NCBI GenBank assembly: GCA_032871835.1 | Contig: CM065300.1 | Coordinates: forward strand, 72,338,017 to 72,402,016 | DNA: 64,000 nt | Direction of reading: 5' to 3' | DNA from: Dipteronia dyeriana | Lineage: Eukaryota; Streptophyta; Magnoliopsida; Sapindales; Sapindaceae | Notes under the pieces: model-generated | What the model was told of the DNA's origin: nothing | The model's input: the letters and a program-made list of their open reading frames with translations, nothing else | Database searches by the model: none | Shown: positions 1 to 12,299 of the stretch, piece by piece | Layout of the letters: every line of letters starts with the position of its first letter | Position numbering within the stretch: the first letter of the stretch is position 1 | Program-made: the position numbers and the translations under genes

Positions 1-78
1 CCATTAGCATTTAACAAACCAAACAAATGGAATGGATTTCTTTCCATTCCATTCCATTCCACCCAACCAAACACCACC
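1..78. mobile_element. Right end of a GGAAT-rich PIF/Harbinger-like element (cut by window edge)
   Basis: The first 78 bases match the right inverted end of the complete element at 459-1725. Both have GGAAT/ATTCC runs followed by the terminal CCAACCAAACACCACC. TTA follows at 79-81, fitting the TTA/TAA target duplication of PIF/Harbinger elements. The rest of the copy lies outside the window. Confidence 0.6.
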
Positions 79-83
79 TTAAC

Positions 84-455
84 GTTATGCTGTGTTTAGT
101 GCAACATAGGATATAATTAAAAATAAAGTAATACCGAGTTGGTACAACATGATATAGGATTAAAAATAAAATGATCATATGTTTGATATCATATCTTCTT
201 CAATAATTTATATCACTCAATAATTCTGAAAAAAAAAAATACTGATCAATTCCGAAAACATAAATCAATAATTCACATCTTCTTCCTTCTTATTCAATCA
301 ATTCCAAAAAGAAATCACAACTCAATAATTACAAAAATAAAATCCACAAATCTTATCCAACAATTAATATCATCTTCTTCGATCAACTACAAAATCAAAA
401 TAGAAAATTATAATAATCTGGAAAAATATATTTTGAGATCCAATCATCCAAACAC
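84..455. other. AT-rich spacer without a recognised gene
   Basis: I see low-complexity AT-rich sequence with short runs rich in CAATAATT and ATCTTCTTC. I find no coding signal or element ends. Confidence 0.5.
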
Positions 456-458
456 TAA

Positions 459-1278
459 GGTTGTGTTTGGTTGGGTGGAATGGAATGGAATGGAATGGAA
501 TGGAAAGGAAAGAAATCAATTCCATTTGTTTGGTTTGTTAAATGCCAATGGAATGGGCATTCCATTGGAATGTGGATTCCACCATTTTGGTGGAATGGAC
601 ATTCCATCCAAAAACCAATAGAATGCCCATTCCATTCCATTATAAAATTTTCTCTTCCAAAAAAACCCTCCATGGTGGAATAGGAATTAGAATGGTAATG
701 GGAATGAGAATTGGAATGGAAAGGAATGGAAAACTGATTTCTTTGTTTGGATGAGACTTTAGAATCAATATCTGAATCAGTAATATTTTGTTTGGTTAAC
801 AACTGAATGAAATGGAATCAACTGTATTTTGACCAAAATACCCCTAATTACAAAACATTTATAATAACATTATTTATTATGGATAATAATAATAACAAAA
901 ATATGAAAAATATATATATTATTACAATATATATATATATATATATTACTAACAATACTATTATATATTATATAAAATATATCATATAAATATATTACAT
1001 AATTATATATTATTATTATTATATATTATATCATATATATCATATACATATATTAGATAATAAATATTATTATATTTTTTTTCATATATATTTAAATATA
1101 ATATAATATATAATATATATTATTAAATATATAAATATTATATATTATTATATTATTATATAATGTGTATATATATACAATAATAATAAAATAATTTATA
1201 TAATTAGAAAATAATAATAAAATATAATATATATTTTGGATAATAACAATAAAATATAAAAGTATAAATTATATAGTA

Positions 1279-1316
<38 letters not shown>

Positions 1317-1725
1317 CATATATATAATATGTATTATGTATAATACATATAATATTTATAATAATAACAATAATATATTTTTGTATAATATAATATATAT
1401 AATATATAATGTATAATACATATAATATATATATATAATAAAATATAATATATATTTATATATTATATAATATATGAATATATATATGTTATTTTTGGAA
1501 ATGAGAGTATTTTTAGAATAGAGTTGAAGATAGAGGGTTATTTTTGGAAGAGAAAATTTTCTAATGAAATGGAATGGGCATTCCATTGGTTTTTGGATGG
1601 AATGTCCATTCCACCAAAATGGTGGAATCCACATTCCAATGGAATGCCCATTCCATTGGCATTTAACAAACTAAACAAATGGAATGGATTTCTTTCCATT
1701 CCATTCCACCCAACCAAACACCACC
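459..1725. mobile_element. PIF/Harbinger-like non-autonomous element with long inverted repeats
   Basis: The element starts GGTTGTGTTTGGTTGGG and ends with the inverse, CCCAACCAAACACCACC. TAA stands on both sides (456-458 and 1726-1728). The 3-bp TAA duplication and GG..GTGTTTGGTTG ends are typical of PIF/Harbinger and Tourist-like elements. The inverted arms run about 200 bp (about 459-665 and 1500-1725) and are built largely of GGAAT-like pentamers. The middle (about 845-1490) is almost pure A/T with long TA tracts. I see no transposase, so it would need one in trans. The short reading frames in the arms come from the pentamer repeat and are not taken as genes. Confidence 0.75.
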
Positions 1726-1728
1726 TAA

Positions 1729-2073
1729 GGATGGCAATGAGACAGGTTCGAGGCGGGTGGCACTCCTCGCACTTTGCCCCACTTAATTTTTGAAACCTCA
1801 TCCCCACATAAAACCCCACAATATATGGATCAAGGCGGGAAGGGTCAGTGTATGCTTTGTCCATCCCTACCCATTTACCCCATTTGTACAATTTAATTCA
1901 TCTATCAAAATTATTTATTGAAATAATCAATATATAAAACTCATCCCCGTCCCATATCTATTGCAGGTTTGACTATTTATCCAAATTACCGTCTCATCCT
2001 TACCAAATTGAAATCCATTACCACCTCATAAGGCCATAAGTGAGGCCCTACCCGCGAGTTATTTTGTCATCCC
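1729..2073. mobile_element. Small putative TIR element
   Basis: The segment begins GGATGGCAATGAGAC and ends ATTTTGTCATCC, giving short imperfect inverted ends (GGATGnCAA). Inside are CCCCAC, GGCGGG and CATCCCC tracts, like the subterminal regions of plant non-autonomous hAT-type elements. I could not identify a clean target duplication, so the class is uncertain. Confidence 0.4.
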
Positions 2074-2213
2074 TACCAAACATACATTTTCATCTATCAA
2101 AATCCACTTCAACTTGTTCCCAAAAAAAAAAATTGAAAAATTGCTTGAGCAAGAGAATGAGCTCTCCAGAAGCTAGCTGAGCTAGATTTAAGATTTGAGA
2201 TTCTACTTCAAGA

Positions 2214-3290
2214 TAGAGATTCATCAAACAATTAAATCTTGAATTGAAAATTTCACAAAAAAAAGAAAAAGTAAAACTAAAATTTTGAATCATAACAAAT
2301 TGAGGACCGTATGTTTTGTTTAGACAAATTGAATAGAGGCCCCAATTTGTCTAAACAAAACAGAAAACATAATCGAAACAACTAAGGCTTCATCCTACAG
2401 CTGTTTTTCAGTTCGTTTTCGTTTTTATTTTTCAAAAATGATTTCGAAAACGCGCTCGTTAACCGTTTTTCATTTTATTTTCGATTTTATTTTCGAAAAG
2501 CAAAAAAAAAATGAAAAACAAAATCAATGTTAAAATTGAAAGATATGAAGAACACAAAATACTTGTTTTTCGTTTTTCGTTGTTCGTCGTTTTTCGTTTT
2601 TGTTTTTCACTTTTTATATATATATATATAAAAATATTTTTCTTAAACTATTAATTGTACTATTATGCGTTTGATAGGACTAGGATAAGACAGGAAAAGA
2701 TTTTTAAATTACCAAAGTGCCCATTTTATATATATATATATATGAATATATATAGAGATTCATCAAACAATTAAATCTTGAATAGAAAATTTCACAAAAA
2801 AAAAAAGAAAAAAAGAAAAAGAAAAAACTAAAATTTTGAATCGTAACAAATTGAGGACCGTATGTTTTGTTTAGACAAATTGAATAGAGGCCCCAACTTG
2901 AATAGAGGCCCTAATTTGTCTAAACAAAACAGAAAACATAATCGAAACAACTAAGGCTTCTCCTGCAGCTGTTTTTCAGTCCGTTTTTGTTTTTATTTTT
3001 CAAAAATGATTTCGAAAACTCGTTCGTTAACCGTTTTTCATTTTATTTTCGAAAAACAAAAAAAAATTGAAAAACAAAATCAATGTTAAAAGTGAAAGAT
3101 ATGAAAAACACAAAATACTTGTTTTTCGTTTTTTGTTTTTCGTTTTTGTTTTTCACTTTTTTTATATATATATAAAAAAATATTTTTTTTAAACTATTAA
3201 TTGTACTATTATGCGTTTGATATGACTAGGATAAGAAGGGACACGATTTTTAAATTACCAAAGTGCCCCTCTTATTTATATACATATATA
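2214..3290. repeat. Direct tandem duplication, ~539-bp unit, each with a hairpin
   Basis: The sequence from 2215 is repeated from 2754 with small differences. Each copy holds the same blocks in order: an A-rich start, a perfect inverted repeat, a TTTTCG-rich stretch, and the phrase AAATTACCAAAGTGCCC followed by TA repeats. The inverted repeat pairs TTTGTTTAGACAAATTG with CAATTTGTCTAAACAAA around a short loop. No coding frame is preserved. Confidence 0.8.
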
Positions 3291-3299
3291 TATATATAT

Positions 3300-3640
3300 A
3301 TATATTTCAGAATAATTTATTTCCAACTAGAACTAAAAACATTCATTACAATAATATATATATATATATTTATATAGGATATAATATGATATATTATGTA
3401 TTATTATATATAAAAATATAATATAAAGTTATAATAGTGTTTAATATATAAAATTATAATAATTTTTAATATATAATATAATATATATAATATTATAATA
3501 TAAATTATAATATATGTAATAGTATAATATGTATATATATATATATAATATACAATTATATTTTTATTATTTAATAATATATAAATATATATATTATAAT
3601 TATTTATTTTTAATTTAAGAGTTTAGTTTTGATTAATTCA
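3300..3640. repeat. AT-rich TA-repeat tract
   Basis: Nearly all A and T, with many TATATA runs. No gene or element boundary is visible. Confidence 0.6.
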
Positions 3641-5100
3641 CCATCGATTCAAACCTTGCTGGAAATGACCTCATAATCTTTGCTTGAACCTTCTATCCTA
3701 ATAAAGATCACCAAGTTAATGACTTTGATTGACAATGTTCATCAACTTCACTTGAAAATCATTGAAACACTCATGCTTCTCCATCTTAATTGTCTCAAAT
3801 TCCATTTATAGGACTTAGAGCTTGGAATCCTTGACTACTTCGGTTCCTTCATGAGCCGTTTCTAGAATCTCTCATGCTTCATTTGCATTCCTAGTTGTTT
3901 GAATCAACTTATACTGGTTGTCATCCATAACGCAATGAATGGCATACATTGCATTGTTGTTCCACTTATATGCTTAAAATTCTTGTGTGCTCCATCGAGA
4001 CTTAGGATTGGAGATTTCACTTCCTTCTTCGCTGTCATTATTGGAGAAGTGTAGCCATATTCAATTGTCATCCATACACTGTCATATATTTGGTAAAAGT
4101 AAGACTCCATCTTGTTTTTCCATGAGTCATAGTTCACCCTATTGAGCAAATGGGGTCTTGTGCTTGAGGCACCCTTATATCCATCTTCATTCTCACTCAC
4201 AGTGTTTCGGGATTATGAACCCTTTAAGGTTCATGCCTTCTACATTTCCATTTGTAGAATGAGATGATGAGCTCTCATTACTTGAGTCATTTTCAACTTG
4301 TGTCTCCTCCTCTTGGTCATCTATTGCTTCCTTACTCTTGAGAGAGGACACAAAGGAAATAAAGTTTGCCATATGGTCTTCATCATCCGAGGATTCTCTT
4401 TACTCTTCCAAGTTATCACTGTCGCTCCAAGTGGCGGCCATTACCTTTCCTTTCTTCTTGTTATTCAAATTGCCACAATCAGTGGAGATGTGTCCAAACT
4501 CTCAACATTCAAAACTTTGGATCCCTTTTTTATGGGCTTGTCTTGACTTGGCTCAAACTTCTTGAAAGGATTCTTCTTCTTCATTTCCTTTCCTTTGGAT
4601 CCAAAGCCTTTTATTGACGATGTTCATCAACTTCACTTGAAATTCATTGAATCACTCATGTTCCTCCATCATAATCGACTCAAATTCCATTTGTAGGACT
4701 TGGAGCTTGGAATCTTTGACTACTTCGGTTCCTTCATGAGCCGTTTCTAGAATCTCCCATGCCTTATTTGCATTCCTAGTTGTTTGAATCAACTTGTATT
4801 GGTTGTCATCCATGATGCAAAGGATGGCATGCAATGACTTGTTGTTCCGCTTAGATGCTTCAAATTCTTGTATGCTCCATCAAGACTTAGGCTTGGAGAC
4901 TTCACTTCCATCTTCTGCGGTCATTGTTGGAGGAGTGTAACCATCTTCAATTGCCATCTATACATGGTCATCTATTTGGAAAAGGTAGTACTCCATCTTG
5001 CCTTTCCATAAGGCATAGTTCACTCCATTGAGCAAATAGAGTCTTGTGCTTAAGGCACCCTCATGTCCACCTCCGTTCTCACTCATAGTGTTTCGGGATT
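3640..5100 (-). pseudogene. Copia-type gag remnant with internal duplication
   Basis: On the - strand two related gag segments follow one another. The first starts at about 5088 (MSENGGGHEGALSTRLYLLN) and the second at 4200 (MSENEDGYKGASSTRPHLLN). Both continue into the same family of sequence (nYdsWknKMExYl, later AWEILETAHEGTEVVKDSKL). This matches the N-terminal DUF4219/UBN2 gag of plant Copia elements, whose product forms the nucleoprotein particle. Between them, near 4490-4540, is a CCHC-like knuckle (CWEFGHISTDCGN). Stop codons interrupt both segments, so it cannot be translated as one protein. No integrase or reverse transcriptase follows. Confidence 0.75.
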
Positions 5101-5194
5101 ATGAATGAGATGAGTGCAAATGTAATGCAACAAACAAAATGAAAAATGCAAGACACACACAAAGCATAGATCACCTAAGTATGTCTAAGCACCG

Positions 5195-5206
5195 GCTCTG
5201 ATACCA
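5195..5206 (-). other. Retrotransposon primer binding site
   Basis: On the - strand this reads TGGTATCAGAGC, the complement of the initiator-methionine tRNA 3' end used as primer by most plant Copia elements. It lies about 105 bp upstream of the first gag ATG, in the expected order LTR, primer site, gag for a - strand element. This places the 5' LTR to its right, from about 5207 on. Confidence 0.8.
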
Positions 5207-6561
5207 ATTAAAATTACTTTAAGGTGTGAGTATAACAACCTAGAGGGGGAGTTAATAGGTTTTAATCAAGTTAATTACCAAATTTTCTTGATTAATCAAT
5301 ATTAAAAATTTACCCCAATTTACTAAGCATTCAGTTAATGTTAAACATGCTCAAAACAATAAAAACACAAGATTTATTTTACGTGAAAAACCCTTATACT
5401 GGTAAAACTCACAGCTATCCTTATAGCGTCCTCAAAATCGACTACTTGAATGAAAGTTTACAATATAGGTTGACCTCAAGTCATACCATTCTTGGTCTCT
5501 AACCCTTTCACTATAACCAGTTGGCCTTTAATATTGATCTAGACCAACAAGCATATGCACTAATCCACTTAGTCACAAAGCTTAACAATCAATGAAGAGA
5601 TTAAGCAACCTATGTGAATATTTGGAAATATTATATCATGCAATTAATGCTAGGCTACACTAAATGCTTATCCAGGGATTTAAAGATGAAATAAGTGCAA
5701 ATTCTAGATATCAATATCTAAGAACAAATGCAAGAAGATTTAGCTAGAGGGCAAAATAGTCCTATAAGCTAGCTATCAATGAACATATATTCTCAACCAA
5801 CAAACAACAACTCAAGCAAGTTATAAATACCATTAAAAAAATAACCATGCATTAAATTAAACAAATAAAGCTAAATCTAGGCAAATAAGAACACAAAGAG
5901 ATGCAATGGAGAATTAGGGCATGTTCAAATTACATAGTCAATAGAAGCAAGAAGAATCCATGAAGATGATGCTTGTGAGATGCTAGATGCTTATGGATTA
6001 ATGTTTGGTTGAGTAAAAATTGATTCTTGGAAGTCTCTCTCTCACTAGGAAAATATTTTCCTTCACTAGAAATTAATTCTGGACTCCTTAGAAAATTAGG
6101 GAAGAAAATAATGAATTTATATGGAGAAAAATGACCCAGTACAAATAGACCAAAATGCCCATGAACTACACCTCTTCTGCGGGAGGCTTTTATGAAGTCT
6201 TGTCCTACAAAAAAGCTTGGAAGGCTTTACATGGGTGACTCCGCGAGAGGATCCAATGGTGACATGTCCTGCGGAAAGGTCTGGAAGGCTTTACGTAGGT
6301 GACTCTGTGGGAGGATTCTACGGAGACATGTTCTGCGGAAACCACATGAAGGTTCTCTGCGGGAGACTCCGCGGGAGACCTCACCCGCGGAATATTCAAA
6401 ACATGCATGCCAAACAAATTTTCAAGGGATTTTTTGGAAACTCAAGCAAGACAAAATGACATACCAAACAAGCAAGGAAAAGATAAGAAAATATGCACAC
6501 AAGTAAGCAAAGGCACAATGCAAGATGAATAAGCATGCATAAGAATAGTGTGTGTGTGTGT

Positions 6562-6595
<34 letters not shown>

Positions 6596-6600
6596 TCAAC
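5207..6600 (-). repeat. LTR-like region of the decayed Copia element
   Basis: Next to the primer site is AGAGGGGGAGTTAATAGG, a motif seen at the 3' side of many plant Copia LTRs with DUF4219 gag. The region 5225-5600 is related, in inverted orientation, to 8390-8770. At 6175-6400 there are imperfect repeats built on GCGGGAGACTCCGCGGGAG, partly palindromic. A TG microsatellite occupies about 6549-6596. I could not fix the outer LTR boundary, and no second LTR is visible on the gag side. Confidence 0.5.
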
Positions 6601-8389
6601 TAAGTCTCTTCAAGAATTTTAAGCAAAGTGATATACCTTTGAAGTTGTTAACGGAAAATTCGCTCGGAGTGAAGAATTTCAGCTAACACCCTCAAGACCA
6701 CTACCACGAAGGTGATTGTCAAGGTTGATACCTTTGGTACCACGTATGTTTATGTGATAACAATTGTGAATGCGAATGACAGTGATAGATATTTGGATAC
6801 ACCAGGTGAAATGGAGTTATTTCATTATTGAATTATATGGTTTATACAGAAATCACTCAGATACTCTTGATCTCTCTAAGGTATAGTGGGGTGGCAACCT
6901 CGTGCCTGTCGAAAATTAGATAACGATGAGGGCCATGCTCTGAAGTTAAAATTTAGGCCATAGCAGACTCTCATTCTCTTTGTCTCTTGTTCTATCAGTT
7001 TTCCATCTCTTTCTTCGTGCATGCTTAGTCTATTTATACACAGTCCAAATAGGTTAAATTTGTGACTCTCCCACCATAATTTTCATAATATTCTCCCCTT
7101 TATTGGGCGGGATCTTTTATTTAGAAGTCATTGGCTTTGGATTAATAACAGATTCAAGAATATCTTAAGTGGAGATAAGTGTGTTTCCTCTTTGGACTTA
7201 ATCTCTTGCCCTACACATACACAGTGTTTCAATGTTCATTGAAGTGTAAATATAATCATGTGTGCCTTCATGGCGTGATGCCTCATGGAGGTCATCGAGT
7301 ATGGTGTTCACTTATTCGTAGAACGAGGTAGATCCAGACCTTGGTCTTGATGTTAGAAGCTCGATCTGACCTTTCCATGTCCCTTTTTGAGCTTGAAATG
7401 ACCCTGCTAACTCCCGTAAGTGATGGCAGGGCTTATGCGAGCTTCCTTTTATCTACCTATATAGATTTGCTTCTTCCTTTGGAGAAGTGGAGCGGTTCTA
7501 TAGCATGTGCTTGATATCTTTATAGGTTCCTTTTTACGTCTGGAGAGGATGGCGGGCTTTTAGGGAGGTTATAAAGTGGTTTTGACCTTAGGAAGCCTGG
7601 ATTGTCACACATTGAGCTTTCCCTGAATTCCTGTTTCAGCGTAAGGAGCTTGATCCTATCATGTCAGGCTCCATCTTGGTTGCTTTCAGAGCTCGATGAC
7701 CCTTCCTAGCTTTTGCTGGGTAGCCCCCACAACTTTACCCTAGGACTTGGGGTTCCATGGTGAGTAATCTCGGGCTTATACTCAGGCTGGGAAAGTGGAA
7801 AATTTCCCTTTGGTCCTTAGCCAAATTTGGCTATTAACAAAAGTGTTCTTGAGATTGACAATGTCATCGAAGCTTGGTCACGAACAAGGAGGCCTAATTT
7901 ACCCTTACAAGAAAATCTTCAATGTGGTTTGTCAACGACATAAGCCAATCAAAATATGAGGAACTTACAGTCTCAGTCTTCATCAACATACATGACTTGA
8001 TAAGTAGAACACCATCTTCACTCATTCTAGTGTTCTTGCTTAACAAGAAATCTCACTCATAACTTATTTGCATCAAGATTATCTTTTTATTTGCAAGTTG
8101 AGATTTTTATGTTGATTGTTGGGTTTTGTTTGTGATAGTTAGCATTTATGACATTATTGCCCTCTAGCTAAGTCTCTATGTCTTGCATTTAGACATTGTT
8201 GATTAAGACTTATTGATTGCATTTATTGTCCTTGCTATATTTTGTGACCACTTATGTTGATTTGGCTTTGTTTGATAATTAGGTTGTTAGTTTTGCATCT
8301 CAACATCCAATTAAGCATTTAATGTCTTTTCTTGCACTCTATTGCATATATAATATTCATATATTCACTTAGATTATTTTTAATTCTTC
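6601..8389. other. Non-coding stretch, no gene recognised
   Basis: Base composition is more balanced than in the flanks, but no long frame or known domain is present. It may be old LTR or untranslated retroelement sequence. I found no ends to support that. Confidence 0.4.
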
Positions 8390-8770
8390 ATTGAGTGTCA
8401 AGTCTTGTGACTAAGTGGTTAGTGCATAAGCAATTAATCAAGAATCATTATAAAATCCTGTTGGTTAGAAGTGGTAGGTTATTAACCGAGAATGGTGTGA
8501 CTAGAGGTCAACCTAGATTGTAAACATCATTATATATACTGGATTTGAGGATCGTGTGTGGCTAGAAGGATAGCCAGTGAGTTTTGTCTAGTTGGAAGGT
8601 TTCTCAAGTAAAACAATTCAATGTGTTATTTATTGATTTCAGCACTTTAAATTCGTTGATTGTTTATTTGTCTTTGTTGGGTAATTTGCTAATATTGACT
8701 AATTCAAAAAGTTGGTAATTAATTTGATTAAAACTTATTCACCCTCTTTAGGTTAATTAGACACATGCTT
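8390..8770 (+). repeat. LTR-like segment, inverted relative of 5225-5600
   Basis: Read on the opposite strand, this shares ordered blocks with 5225-5600: the TTCACCCTCT/AGAGGGGG motif, the block around GTCAACCTAGATTGTAAAC, and CTTGTGACTAAGTGG. It therefore looks like another copy of the same LTR family, pointing the other way. No primer site is visible after it; hAT-derived sequence follows. Confidence 0.5.
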
Positions 8771-8835
8771 AGTTGTATTGTTCGTTGGCATTGGTAGTTC
8801 CAATGTGCATGAAGTCTCACATTCCCTTTCCTAGA

Positions 8836-10469
8836 CCCAACCAACCAGTACTAGCACTACTCCAAACACTTCTACGAGATCACGCCAGAAACGATAACCA
8901 ACCTTCTTCTGAAGCTCGTCCATTAAAAAATGGAAAGGTAGAATGGCGGGTGCATTTGGATAAGGTAGAACGTATGGTTAATAGTCAACCTACACTGATA
9001 GCTATATGTGTCTACTGTAAACAAGAATTTTCGGGCGATTCATCAAAAGGTGTCGATCATCTCAAAGCACATGCTAACATGTGCTCGGCTAAACAAAGAT
9101 GAGTCGAACCAACATAAACTCAAATGGCGGTAAATGAAAAATGTGAACTTACCATTTCCAATATCATACATGCATGAGGGCTTAGCTCAATACATTTCAT
9201 GTACAAAATTGCCTTTTATGATCATCAAATGCAAACATTTCATAAAATTCATACGTAGGTATGTAAATCCTTCACTTGATCCTATAAGTAGAAATACTTG
9301 CAAAGATGATATTCTTAAACTTTTTAAAACTTTACAATTACAGTTAATTCATAATTTTGACAAATTTCAAGGAGTAGTTTCGATTACTTCTGATTTATGC
9401 ACGACTAATAATAAGGTCGATTATATTTGTGTGACATCTCACCATATATATATGAAAATTGGCAAAAGAAAAAAAAAGAATAATTGCTTTTGCTGATTAA
9501 AATGTTTGCACCCCGGAAAAGCCATTTTTGATTGCATTTTTAATATTTTTTAAATTGCATATTCATGATAAAATTGTAAGTACTACATTTGATAATGCAT
9601 ATGTAAATAATTCTGCTATTAAATTGTTTACTTCTACCCCTCCAAAAGGTAAATCTTTATTACATATGAAATGTGTATGTCATAATATAAATTTGATTGT
9701 GCTAGATGAGTTAAAATTGATTTCTATTCAAATTGAAAAATGCCATTGAAAGTATTTATGTAGTCTATCTAAAATAGGAGTTTGTTGAGTATTGTGTATG
9801 AACGAATAAACCACCAAAAATGTTTTCTGGTTATATGAAAGTCCGTTGGAATTCTACATATATTATATTATGTTCATGTGTTAGTTGTGCAAATATTATT
9901 AGTTCATTTTAATATATATATGAAAATGATGACATGATTACTAATGATGATTGGAAAATAGATTTTGAGTTGATGGCATTTTTAGAAATTTTTTATAAAG
10001 CCACTTTGACATGTTCTTCTTTTTACAAACCAATTACAAATGAAGCATTGAAATGTTTATGATCGATTTCATGTGTTTTCAAAAATCATAGAGGCAATCC
10101 TTGTTTTACGAATATTTGTAATATTATGGAAACAAAATTAAACAATGATAAAGAATTAAATGAACAATATTTATTATATTGTTATTTATTAGAAGCAATC
10201 CCGATTATATTTATTATATAAAAAATAAAGAATTAAATGACTCTGATGTTTTGCATTGGTGGAGAATACATCATAGTAGTTATCATGTGCTCTTCATCAT
10301 GACATGTGATCTACTTACTCCTCCGGTGTCTACAGTTGCATCGGAATTTTCTTTTAAAGCATGTAGCAGGACAATGACCGATAGAAAGACTAAATTGGGT
10401 GTAGATAGTTTGGAAGCTGTGATGTACATTAGAGATTGGGAGGCCGCGGAAGAAAAAGAACAAGACTAG
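8836..10469 (+). pseudogene. hAT transposase pseudogene (RICESLEEPER type)
   Basis: Frame pieces follow the order of an Ac-type hAT transposase. At about 8935-9100 there is a BED-type zinc finger (CVYCKQEF...HLKAHANMC). At 9134-9480 is the region containing GLAQYISCTKLPFMIIK. At 9590-9750 is the piece KIVSTTFDNAYVNNSAIKLF followed by HMKCVCHNINLIV. At 10230-10469 is the C-terminal dimerisation region (DVLHWWRIH...PPVSTVASEFSF...EAVMYIRDW). Stops and frameshifts separate all pieces, and 9780-10180 is heavily decayed. An active transposase would cut and paste its element; this one cannot. Confidence 0.8.
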
Positions 10470-10869
10470 CAAGCACTATTGAAAGCAGAGTTCAAAAACT
10501 TGAAAGTGTGAAAACTACTTTGGAAATTTGATTATACTCTTAAGTCTTGATTCATATTTGAATATGCGTAGGAATTGAGAAAATGGAAACATTATGGATC
10601 GAATGTAATGTTTGGGTGGAAAATGCAAATGATTGGTAGCTTTGTAGGTGCCCACCTAGTTGAGATGTATTTTGGCTTCAGTAATGTAATCAAAACCCAT
10701 TCGATTTACTGTAATATATATTTTTTTGTCAATTTTATAATAAGTTATATTTTATTTATGTTAATATATATATATATATATATATAATTAGGTTGTTAGC
10801 CATTGCAATAAATAATTTTTAGAAAAACCACCCAGAGTGCATATGCTTTGTATATAGAACATTTTTTAT

Positions 10870-11170
10870 TTTTTTTTATTAAAAAAACTGACAATGTTCA
10901 ATTTAAATTGTTTAAAAAAAAAATCCAAAAAAGTCCAAATTTGAACCGAAAATTTCCATGTCCAACTATGAGTTTGAGTCCGATCTGAATCTATAAAAAT
11001 ACATATCTGATCCAGTACGAAATATCCGATTGGAAGACTTTTTTTTAGAGAAAATCCTATTTGAATCAGATCCAAAATATTTCGGGTCAGAATCAATCAA
11101 AATCCAAAAAATCCGAAACACATCATATTTGGATTATCCGAATCCGATCCGATTGACACCTTTTGTCAAA
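10870..11170. repeat. hAT-like subterminal region
   Basis: There are repeated ATCCGAAT/TCCGAT words, and the segment ends CCGATTGACACCTTT. Such CCGAATCC arrays ending in GGTGTCAATCGG (opposite strand) are common at the ends of plant hAT elements. It probably is the right end of the hAT whose transposase lies at 8836-10469. No matching left end was found. Confidence 0.5.
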
Positions 11171-11215
11171 CATCACTCAATTGGAAATACTTTAAAAAAA
11201 AAACAAAAAAAGTTT

Positions 11216-11478
11216 AGGACATGTTCGGTAAACATTTTTTGTTTTAAAATGAGGAATTGATTTTTTATGTTTTCAAAATGTGAAAACACATTCGGTAGCA
11301 ATAATTGAAAATTGGATTAAGGAAAAAAAATAATTAATATTATGTATTTAGTGAAATTGTTTAGAAAACTTATTTTTTTAATATATTGTAAGAGTAAAAA
11401 GAAATATTATTAGTAGTTAAATTATATATATTATTAACTTGTCTTTTTGTTTTTTTTTATATATATATAAAAAATAGT
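11216..11478. other. Possible truncated PIF/Harbinger-type end and AT-rich DNA
   Basis: GGACATGTTCGGTAAACA at about 11218 follows TTTA and resembles PIF/Harbinger-type termini. No opposite end is visible before the MULE starts. The rest is A/T-rich. Confidence 0.3.
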
Positions 11479-11749
11479 GGAAATAGCCTTTATTAACATT
11501 CATTTTCTAAGAAATAGTCGTTTTGCCAACCTCATTTACTAGTATGCCCTTAAGAGGCCCTGGTGTCGAAATGCCCTAAATACCCTCCTTAAATTTTAGA
11601 ACAAATAAAACCTGATCAAGTGGATTAAATTACCCTTCCGAATATGATTTCCCATAAAATGACTATATTGCCCTCTTATTTCAAACAAAACTTCAATCAA
11701 CAACACCAAAACCATTTTAATTCAAACGGTCTCATGTTCTGTGCCTACA

Positions 11750-12030
11750 ACAAGAACAACCAGAACCTAAAGTGAGAGGAAGGAGAAAGCAAAAGGTCTT
11801 CGTTGTCGTCATCGTCATAATTGTCATCGACGTCATCGACGTCATCGCCGTCGGCATAGAACCAAGCAACCAAACTCTAGACAATATGCAAGCCCAAACA
11901 ACAACAAACGAGAAATAGATAGAGGAAGGAGAAGCAAAAGCTCGTCGTTGTCCTGGTCATCATTGTCGTTGTCATCCTCATCGCCGCCATCGTCATCGCC
12001 ATTGCCATTTAACGAAGCGCCCAAACCCTA
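11750..12030. repeat. Imperfect tandem duplication with GTCATCGTC runs
   Basis: A ~125-bp block is repeated twice. It carries AGAGGAAGGAGAAGCAAAAG, then TCGTTGTCGTCATC-type runs, then CCAAACYCTAGA. It precedes the first exon-like segment of the Ulp1-like gene and may have been its leader. Confidence 0.6.
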
Positions 12031-12299
12031 GAAAGAACGCAAACCAATTTGAAGGTACTAATTTCTTCAAATTTCTATATTTTATTGGAATTTGTTATTC
12101 TTTGTGTTTTGGGATAATATCCAAGTCTGTTACTGTTTGTGTTTTGGGATGAATATTGGATTTTGTTATTGTTTGTGTATTAGATTGTTCTCCTGTTTAA
12201 TTTATTGACATGAACTACACTAGAAATTTATAGTGGGAGGGAAAAAAGAAAAACGTTTATAGAGCAAATGACTGATGTTGCATGTAATGGTGAACGCAT

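Noticed and set aside
433..802. Several overlapping open frames in the GGAAT-rich arms
   Set aside because: They are open on both strands only because the pentamer repeat lacks stops; no domain, and they lie in transposon ends.
6549..6599. Thr-His-rich open frame over the TG repeat
   Set aside because: A dinucleotide microsatellite read as protein; not a gene.
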